Source: an uncultured Propionibacteriaceae bacterium (GTDB lineage Bacteria; Actinomycetota; Actinomycetes; Propionibacteriales; Propionibacteriaceae). Taken from it: a stretch of 64,000 nt of DNA. The translations under genes were made by a program, and so were the position numbers. Under the pieces are notes generated by a model. That model saw nothing but the letters and a program-made list of their open reading frames with translations. It was not told the origin of the DNA and did no database searches. Positions 58,104-64,000 of this stretch are shown here, piece by piece; positions within the stretch are counted from its first letter, which is position 1; the number at the start of each line of letters is the position of its first letter. The stretch covers positions 37,247 through 101,246 of the forward strand of contig CALBCJ010000039.1 in NCBI GenBank assembly GCA_937926975.1, written 5' to 3'.

Positions 58104-58177
58104 GCACAGCAGCGGGCGGGTCTGGTCTGAGCGGGGGTCCTCTGGTCGCGGTGGCCGGAGTGGGTCCGCTGCTGTGC
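58104..58177. repeat. Dispersed inverted-repeat element, copy 10
   Basis: The left arm GCACAGCAGCGGGC and right arm GGTCCGCTGCTGTGC are reverse complements with one mismatch. They are about 45 bases apart, and the flanks GGTCTGGTCT and AGACCAG extend the pairing. Confidence 0.75.
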
Positions 58178-58345
58178 TGAGGCCAGACCAGTCCGGCTGG
58201 GTCCCGGCCGGCAGGCCCGGAGCGCCGAGCAACGCCTCGGAGGGGCTGAGGCAGTAGGCCCCCAGGGCCGAGGGCTGCCCGAGCGTCCAGGCGGCGCTCT
58301 CACGCCGCACAGCGCGGGTTCTGCCATGCCGGGGCGTGGCGGAAC

Positions 58346-58375
58346 TTGGGTGCACGTGTGTGCGCGCGATAGACT
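58346..58375 (+). promoter_or_regulatory. Probable gyrB promoter
   Basis: A -35 TTGGGT and a -10 TAGACT are separated by 18 bases, about 100 bases before the gyrB start. Confidence 0.5.
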
Positions 58376-58478
58376 TCAGCGTCTTGAATCTCACGTGCCG
58401 CCCGGGCAGCAAGCACGTCGACCCTCGGCGGACGCAGCCCCGGCGCTTCGGCCCCGCGCCGGGAAGGACTCAAACTCT

Positions 58479-60539
58479 GTGGCCACGACACACGACGCCC
58501 TGACCGAGGACGACCTGGCCGGGGTGCCTGGCGCCGACCTGGACCAGGGCCCGGCACTCAGCACCGAGACGCAGGCACTGGGCTCCCAGGTCGACGCCGG
58601 AGTCTACGACTCCTCCTCGATCACCGTCCTCGAAGGCCTGGAGCCGGTCCGCAAGCGTCCCGGCATGTACATCGGGTCGACGGGCGAGCGCGGTCTGCAC
58701 CACCTCGTCTACGAGGTCGTCGACAACGCCGTGGACGAGGCCCTGGCCGGCTACTGCACCATGATCGACGTCCGGCTCCTGCCCGGCGGCGGGATCCGGG
58801 TCACCGACGACGGCCGCGGGATCCCGGTCAAGGTGATGGAGGACCAGGGGCTGCCGGCAGTGACGGTGGCGCTGACCGTCCTCCACGCCGGCGGCAAGTT
58901 CGGAGACGGCGGCTACAAGGTCTCCGGCGGGCTCCACGGCGTCGGCGTCTCGGTGGTGAACGCCCTGTCCAGCCGGCTGGTCGTGACCGTCTGCCGCGAC
59001 GGCTACCGCTGGCAGCAGTCGTTCTCGCTCGGCGACCCGGACAGCGACCTGCTCCAGCTGGAGCCGACCGACCAGACCGGCACCACGGTCGAGTTCTACC
59101 CCTCGCCCGACATCTTCGAGACCACGTCCTACTCGTACGAGACCCTCGCGGCCCGGTTCCGGGAGATGGCCTTCCTCAACAAGGGCCTGACGATCACGAT
59201 CACCGACGAGCGGCCCGACCACGTCGACGAGGACGGCGAGCAGCTCAGCGAGACCTTCCGCTACGACCAGGGCCTCATCGACTACGTCACCCACCTGATC
59301 GGCTCCAAGGACACCCTCACCTCGGTGATCGCGGTCGAGGCCCACGCCCCCGAGAAGAGCATGGGTCTCGAGGTGGCGATGCAGTGGAGCGCCTCGTACG
59401 CCGAGAGCGTGCACACCTTCGCCAACACCATCAACACCCACGAGGGCGGGACCCACGAGGAGGGCTTCCGGGCCGCGCTGACCACCATCGTCAACCGCTG
59501 GGGCGAGACCTGGGGGCTGATCAAGAAGCGCGAGGACCGGGTCTCCGGCGAGGACGTCCGCGAGGGCCTGACCGCCATCGTGTCGGTGAAGCTGTCCGAG
59601 CCGCAGTTTGAGGGCCAGACCAAGACCAAGCTCGGCAACACCGAGGCCCGCTCCTTCGTCCAGAAGGTCGTCAACGACAAGCTCGGCGACTGGTTCGAGA
59701 TGAACCCGGCCGAGGGCAAGGACATCGTCCGCAAGGCCCAGGCCGCGGCCTCGGCCCGGATCGCGGCCCGCAAGGCCCGCGACATCGCCCGCAGCCGCAA
59801 GGGCCTTCTTGGTGGCGGAGGGGCGTACGGGAAGCTCTCCGACTGCCAGTCGAACGACCCGGCCGAGTGCGAGGTCTTCATCGTCGAGGGTGACTCGGCC
59901 GGCGGCTCCGCCAAGGGCGGACGAGACCCCAGGACCCAGGCGATCCTGCCGATCCGGGGCAAGATCCTCAACGTCGAGAAGGCCCGGCTGGACCGGATCC
60001 TGCAGAACAAGGAGGTCGAGGCGATCATCAACGTCCTCGGCACCGGGGTCCACGAGGACTTCGACATCGCCAAGCTGCGGTACCACAAGATCGTGCTGAT
60101 GGCCGACGCCGACGTTGACGGCTCCCACATCCGGGTGCTGCTGCTGACGCTGCTGTTCCGGTTCATGAAGCCGCTGATCGACGCCGGGCACGTGTACCTG
60201 GCGCAGCCGCCGCTGTTTAGGATCCGCTGGACCAACGCCCCGCACGAGCTCGCGTACACCGACGTCGAGCGGGACGCGCTGCGCGACCACGGCCTGGCCA
60301 GCGGCAAGAAGCTGCCGAACGTCAACCCGATCCAGCGCTACAAGGGCCTCGGCGAGATGAACGCCGCCGACCTGTGGGAGACCACGATGGACCCGGACGG
60401 GCGGATCCTGCTCCAGGTCACCCTCGACGACGCCGCCCGCGCCGACCAGATGTTCTCGATCCTGATGGGCGAGGACGTCGAGCAGCGCCGCCACTTCATC
60501 CAGCGCAACGCCAAGGACGTGCGGTTCCTCGACATCTGA
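58479..60539 (+). CDS. gyrB: DNA gyrase subunit B
   Basis: The 686-aa ATPase subunit has SSITVLEGLEPVRKRPGMYI, the ATP-lid loop SGGLHGVGVSVVNALSSRLV, the TOPRIM motif EVFIVEGDSAGGSAKGG with LPIRGKILNVEKA, the DADVDGSHIRVLLLT metal site and the C-terminal QRYKGLGEMNAADLWETTMD. The GTG is chosen as the start because GGAAGGA lies about 10 bases upstream and homologues begin here. gyrA follows after 22 bases. Confidence 0.96.
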   Translation: MATTHDALTEDDLAGVPGADLDQGPALSTETQALGSQVDAGVYDSSSITVLEGLEPVRKRPGMYIGSTGERGLHHLVYEVVDNAVDEALAGYCTMIDVRLLPGGGIRVTDDGRGIPVKVMEDQGLPAVTVALTVLHAGGKFGDGGYKVSGGLHGVGVSVVNALSSRLVVTVCRDGYRWQQSFSLGDPDSDLLQLEPTDQTGTTVEFYPSPDIFETTSYSYETLAARFREMAFLNKGLTITITDERPDHVDEDGEQLSETFRYDQGLIDYVTHLIGSKDTLTSVIAVEAHAPEKSMGLEVAMQWSASYAESVHTFANTINTHEGGTHEEGFRAALTTIVNRWGETWGLIKKREDRVSGEDVREGLTAIVSVKLSEPQFEGQTKTKLGNTEARSFVQKVVNDKLGDWFEMNPAEGKDIVRKAQAAASARIAARKARDIARSRKGLLGGGGAYGKLSDCQSNDPAECEVFIVEGDSAGGSAKGGRDPRTQAILPIRGKILNVEKARLDRILQNKEVEAIINVLGTGVHEDFDIAKLRYHKIVLMADADVDGSHIRVLLLTLLFRFMKPLIDAGHVYLAQPPLFRIRWTNAPHELAYTDVERDALRDHGLASGKKLPNVNPIQRYKGLGEMNAADLWETTMDPDGRILLQVTLDDAARADQMFSILMGEDVEQRRHFIQRNAKDVRFLDI

Positions 60540-60561
60540 GTCGGGCCGCTAGAGGAGAACC

Positions 60562-63234
60562 ATGACTGACGGACCGATCGACCCCGCCAACGGCAAGACC
60601 GCCGACGAGGCCGATGCCGACGCGGCCGCCGCGCAAGGCCTGGCCGGGCTGACCAGCGCCAAGACCGAGCCGGTCGACCTGCAGGTCGAGATCCAGCGCA
60701 GCTACCTCGACTACGCCATGTCGGTGATCGTGGGCCGGGCGCTGCCCGACGTACGCGACGGGCTGAAGCCGGTGCACCGGCGGGTGCTGTACACGATGTA
60801 CGACGGCGGGTACCGCCCGGACCGGGGCTGGAACAAGTGCTCCCGGGTGGTCGGCGAGGTGATGGGCCTGTACCACCCGCACGGCGACACGGCGATCTAC
60901 GACACCCTGGTCCGGCTGGCGCAGCCGTGGGTGATGCGGGCCCCGCTGGTGGCCGGGCAGGGCAACTTCGGCTCCCCCGGCAACGACCCGGCCGCCGCCA
61001 TGCGGTACACCGAGTGCCGGATGGCGCCGCTGGCCATGGAGATGGTCCGCGACATCGACGAGGAGACCGTCGACTTCAAGCCCAACTACGACAACCGGGA
61101 GGCCGAGCCGGTGGTGCTGCCGGCCCGCTTCCCGAACCTGCTGGTCAACGGCTCGACCGGGATCGCGGTCGGGATGGCGACCAGCATCCCGACCCACAAC
61201 CTGCGCGAGGTCGCCGACGCGGTGCAGTGGGCGCTGGAGCACCCGGAGGCCACCAAGGAAGAGCTCCTGGAGGCCTGCATCGCCCGCATCAAGGGCCCTG
61301 ACTTCCCTGGTGGGGCGCTGATCGTCGGGCGCAAGGGGATCGAGGACGCCTACCGTACGGGTCGGGGCTCGGTGACCATGCGGGCGGTCATCGACATCGA
61401 GGAGGACAGCAAGGGCCGGACCCTGCTGGTCGTCTCCGAGCTGCCGTACATGTGCAACCCGGACAACCTGGCCCAGAAGATCGCCGAGCTGGTGAACTCG
61501 GGCCGCCTGACCGGGATCGCCGACATCCGCGACGACACCTCGGCCCGGACCGGCCAGCGGCTGGTGATCGTGCTCAAGCGCGACGCCCAGCCGCGGGTCG
61601 TGATGAACAACCTGTACAAGCACACCGCGCTGCAGGACACCTTCGGCTGCAACATGCTGGCGCTGGTCGACGACGTGCCTCGTACGCTGCGGCTGGACCA
61701 GTTCATCTCGCACTGGGTCAAGCACCAGCTCGACGTCATCGTCCGGCGGACCCGGTACCGGCTGCGCAAGGCCGAGGAGCAGGCCCACATCCTGCGGGGC
61801 CTGGTCAAGGCGCTGAGCATGCTCGACGAGGTGATCGCGCTGATCCGCGCCTCCCGCGACGCAGAGGCCGCCCGGCAAGGGCTGATGAACCTGCTGTCGA
61901 TCGACGAGGTGCAGGCCACGTACATCCTCGACACCCAGCTGCGGCGGCTGGCGGCGATGGAGATCCAGCGGATCATCGACCGGCTGGCCGAGTACGAGCG
62001 GCAGATCGCCGACCTCCAGGACGTGCTGGCCAAGCCGGAGCGGCAGCGCGAGATCATCGCCACCGAGCTGGGCGAGATCGTCGAGAAGTACGGCGACGAC
62101 CGCCGGACCCGGATCGTCTCGGCCGACGGGGACCTCTCCGACGAGGACCTGATCCCCGAGGAGGACGTCGTGGTGACCATCACCCACGGCGGCTACGCCA
62201 AGCGCACCAGGGCCGACCAGTACCGGCTCCAGCGCCGCGGCGGCAAGGGCGTCCGGGGTGCCTCGCTGCGCACCGACGACGAGGTGGAGCACCTGTTCGC
62301 GACCACCTCGCACCACTGGATCCTGTTCTTCACCACCCAGGGCCGGGTGTACCGGACCAAGGCCTGGCAGCTGCCGGAGGGCGGCCGCGACGCCAGGGGC
62401 GGGCACGTGGCCGGGCTGCTCAGCTTCCAGCCGGACGAGCGGATCGCGGAGGTGCTGGCCATCCGGTCCTACACCGACGCCGCGTACCTGCTGCTGGCCA
62501 CGCGGAACGGTCTGGTGAAGAAGACCGAGCTGACCGCGTACGACTCGTCGCGGCAGGCCGGGGTGATCGCGATCGCGTTCCGCGAGGAGGGCGACGAGCT
62601 GATCGGGGCGGCGCTGTGCAACCCGGTCGACGACGTACTGCTGATCTCGACCAAGGGCCAGGCGATCCGGTTTGCCGCCGACGACGAGCAGCTGCGCCCG
62701 ATGGGCCGCTCGACCTCCGGAGTGACCGGGATGAAGTTCCGCGGCGAGGACACGCTGCTGTCGATGAGCGTGATCGACGCGGAGATGCCCGAGGACGACC
62801 GGTACGTGTTCACCGTCACCGACGGCGGCTTCGCCAAGCGGACCCCGGTCTCGGACTACCGCCAGCAGGGCCGGGCCGGGCTCGGGATCAAGGCGATGAA
62901 GCTCAACGAGGACCGCGGCTCGCTGGTCGGCGGCCTGGTGGTGAGCGAGGCCGACGAGGTGATCGCGATCAAGGTCTCCGGCCAGATCACCCGCTCCCGG
63001 GTGGACGAGGTCCCGGTCAAGGGCCGCGACACGATGGGCGTGAAGTTCGTCTCCGTACGCGGCGACGACCAGGTCGCGGTGATCGCCCGCTACCCGGACC
63101 CGGAGGAGCCCGAGGAGGCGCTGGACGAGCCGGAGCCGGGTGGCGAGGAAGGTGCCGGACCGACCGAGGCAGATGCTGGTTCCTCAGGTACGGTTGTCGG
63201 GTCAGGCACGGCGGAGGAGGACCAGGGTGAGTAG
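60562..63234 (+). CDS. gyrA: DNA gyrase subunit A
   Basis: The 890-aa subunit has the winged-helix region ALPDVRDGLKPVHRRVLYTM, the quinolone-determining stretch HPHGDTAIYDTLVRLAQPW (Thr at the position of E. coli Ser83; Asp87 kept), the catalytic Tyr in AAMRYTECRM, the C-terminal beta-propeller with the GyrA box QRRGGKGV and an acidic tail. GAGGAG precedes the ATG. The stop lies inside the start of the next gene. Confidence 0.96.
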   Translation: MTDGPIDPANGKTADEADADAAAAQGLAGLTSAKTEPVDLQVEIQRSYLDYAMSVIVGRALPDVRDGLKPVHRRVLYTMYDGGYRPDRGWNKCSRVVGEVMGLYHPHGDTAIYDTLVRLAQPWVMRAPLVAGQGNFGSPGNDPAAAMRYTECRMAPLAMEMVRDIDEETVDFKPNYDNREAEPVVLPARFPNLLVNGSTGIAVGMATSIPTHNLREVADAVQWALEHPEATKEELLEACIARIKGPDFPGGALIVGRKGIEDAYRTGRGSVTMRAVIDIEEDSKGRTLLVVSELPYMCNPDNLAQKIAELVNSGRLTGIADIRDDTSARTGQRLVIVLKRDAQPRVVMNNLYKHTALQDTFGCNMLALVDDVPRTLRLDQFISHWVKHQLDVIVRRTRYRLRKAEEQAHILRGLVKALSMLDEVIALIRASRDAEAARQGLMNLLSIDEVQATYILDTQLRRLAAMEIQRIIDRLAEYERQIADLQDVLAKPERQREIIATELGEIVEKYGDDRRTRIVSADGDLSDEDLIPEEDVVVTITHGGYAKRTRADQYRLQRRGGKGVRGASLRTDDEVEHLFATTSHHWILFFTTQGRVYRTKAWQLPEGGRDARGGHVAGLLSFQPDERIAEVLAIRSYTDAAYLLLATRNGLVKKTELTAYDSSRQAGVIAIAFREEGDELIGAALCNPVDDVLLISTKGQAIRFAADDEQLRPMGRSTSGVTGMKFRGEDTLLSMSVIDAEMPEDDRYVFTVTDGGFAKRTPVSDYRQQGRAGLGIKAMKLNEDRGSLVGGLVVSEADEVIAIKVSGQITRSRVDEVPVKGRDTMGVKFVSVRGDDQVAVIARYPDPEEPEEALDEPEPGGEEGAGPTEADAGSSGTVVGSGTAEEDQGE

Positions 63235-63853
63235 TGCGACGCCAGCGGGCGGGCAGTCGAGCACTCGACCGGTGACCTGGCCCAGCGGCACCCAGGCGGT
63301 GGCGGACGCGACCGTCTCGCGGCAGCGCCCGGCCTCAGGCCGGCTTGGGCCGGGCCAGACTGCGAAGGGGAACCAGTCGGCGCAAGCTCGGCCCCAGGCA
63401 CCGGCGCCGGCACCGGCCCAGGGCACGACCGGGTCCGGCCAGCCGTCGAGCGCGGCGAAGCCGGCGCGGAACCGCCCCCGACGTACCCGTCGGGCCCGGC
63501 TGCGGGTGTCGCGGATCGACCCCTGGTCGGTGATGAAGACGTCGCTGCTGTTCGGCGTGGCAGGCTTCCTGATGTTCGTCGTGTCCACCTACCTGGTGAT
63601 GACGGTGATCGACGCGACTGGCCTGTGGGACGCGGTGAACGCCCTGTACAAGGACCTGCTGGCCGCCCCGAACGACCCGAACGAGTTCGAGATCCGCGCG
63701 TACGTGAGCACCGGCAAGGTGACGGGTCTGTCCGCTGTGCTGGGCGCCGTGAACGTGGTGATCTTCACCGCCCTGGCCACAGTCTTCTCGTTCCTGTACA
63801 ACCTCTCAGCCACCATGCTCGGCGGCCTGGAGATCACCCTCGCCGAAGACTGA
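63227..63853 (+). CDS. DUF3566 membrane protein
   Basis: The 208-aa protein has a Pro/Ala/Gln-rich N-terminus of about 95 residues and a DUF3566 region: RRARLRVSRIDPWSVMKTSL, a helix VAGFLMFVVSTYLVMTVI, and VNVVIFTALATVFSFLYNLS with a conserved GGLEITLAED end. It is found directly after gyrA in most actinobacteria; function unknown. The GTG start overlaps the gyrA stop and has GGAGGAGG 10 bases upstream. Confidence 0.88.
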   Translation: MSSATPAGGQSSTRPVTWPSGTQAVADATVSRQRPASGRLGPGQTAKGNQSAQARPQAPAPAPAQGTTGSGQPSSAAKPARNRPRRTRRARLRVSRIDPWSVMKTSLLFGVAGFLMFVVSTYLVMTVIDATGLWDAVNALYKDLLAAPNDPNEFEIRAYVSTGKVTGLSAVLGAVNVVIFTALATVFSFLYNLSATMLGGLEITLAED

Positions 63854-63867
63854 GCTGAGTTTGATCG

Positions 63868-63895
63868 CTGTGTTTGACCGCCCGAGCTCCGCTCG
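63868..63895 (-). terminator. Hairpin 3'-end motif after DUF3566, inverted family copy
   Basis: On the minus strand GAGC-GGA-GCTC is followed by GGGCGGTCAAACACAG, matching the tail of the motifs after dciA and the penicillin-binding protein gene but with another stem. It lies 14 bases after the gene. Confidence 0.5.
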
Positions 63896-64000
63896 TGAGG
63901 GCTGGCGAGTCATGCCACCTGGCTCCCGAACCCGCGCCCAGCCCGGCCACAGCGGGTGAGGTGACCGCTCGGCCTGGCCACGAGGGCCGGCGAGTCCCCC

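Larger units (their letters stand above)
57904..58478. other. Gap upstream of gyrB with CRISPR-like repeats and an inverted element
   Basis: From left to right it holds three degenerate 29-30-bp repeats, one copy of the dispersed inverted repeat and the gyrB promoter with a leader of about 100 bases. No gene is seen. Confidence 0.6.

Noticed and set aside
58470..60494. 674-codon minus-strand frame within gyrB
   Set aside because: It is the antisense shadow of gyrB; repeated Asp/Val/Gly/Leu composition and no start signals.

Overview
The window is chromosomal DNA from a high-GC actinobacterium, centred on its replication origin. The evidence is the gene order rsmG-jag-yidC-yidD-rnpA-rpmH-dnaA-[oriC]-dnaN-recF-dciA-gyrB-gyrA-DUF3566, GTG starts, many ATGA/GTGA overlaps, leaderless promoters, parABS, a Flp/Tad pilus locus and IdeR/DtxR-type iron boxes. 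The order trxB-trxA-...-GNAT-aminotransferase-Ddl-...-parB-parA-rsmG is the usual actinobacterial neighbourhood. I cannot fix the genus; a propionibacterium- or actinomycete-like organism fits. No rRNA, tRNA or insertion-sequence transposase is visible.

Layout. 0-5.7 kb (minus): Tad pilus genes (CpaB-like, TadZ, TadA/CpaF, TadB, TadC, a 58-aa pilin), then a broken TadE, a 62-bp tandem repeat and a frameshifted lipoprotein. 6.2-7.4 kb: an AAA/STAND ATPase. 7.8-11.3 kb: an exported DUF1800/DUF1501 pair. 11.7-19.4 kb: a TspO-like membrane protein, a small unknown protein, a NYN-like protein, an AbiEi-DUF559 protein, a HAD phosphatase, a lipoprotein class B penicillin-binding protein, a sirtuin and MscS. 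19.4-24.2 kb: an iron-siderophore ABC importer and an SMI1/KNR4-like gene, in DNA that looks foreign. 24.5-33.5 kb: two membrane proteins, CCA-adding enzyme, thioredoxin system, GNAT, aminotransferase and D-Ala-D-Ala ligase-like enzyme. 33.5-46 kb: two heterodimeric exporter-fold ABC transporters, one behind a Fur/Zur-like box and one behind an IdeR-like box, flanking a lipoprotein, a PAS sensor-like protein and parAB. Two pseudogene scraps lie between parA and rsmG. 46-64 kb: the origin region, with an unfamiliar four-gene membrane module between dciA and gyrB.

How the parts work together. DnaA, the boxes at oriC, DnaN, RecF, DciA and gyrase serve replication; ParA, ParB and two parS sites serve segregation; RnpA, RpmH, YidD, YidC, Jag and RsmG serve RNA processing, translation and membrane insertion. 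The three metal-linked ABC systems each have a plausible regulator box, which suggests metal scavenging by siderophores or zincophores.

Most unusual signals: (1) about a dozen dispersed inverted-repeat elements of roughly 75 bp in intergenic DNA, one inside the recF 3' end; (2) strong over-representation of GTAC in host DNA but not in the iron-uptake island; (3) two degenerate CRISPR-like units with a 60-bp period and no cas genes, one upstream of gyrB and one derived from the siderophore-binding-protein gene; (4) a hairpin motif with changing stems and a constant tail at gene 3' ends; (5) a 48-aa ORF in oriC overlapping the dnaN start; (6) both parS sites lying within translated parA codons.
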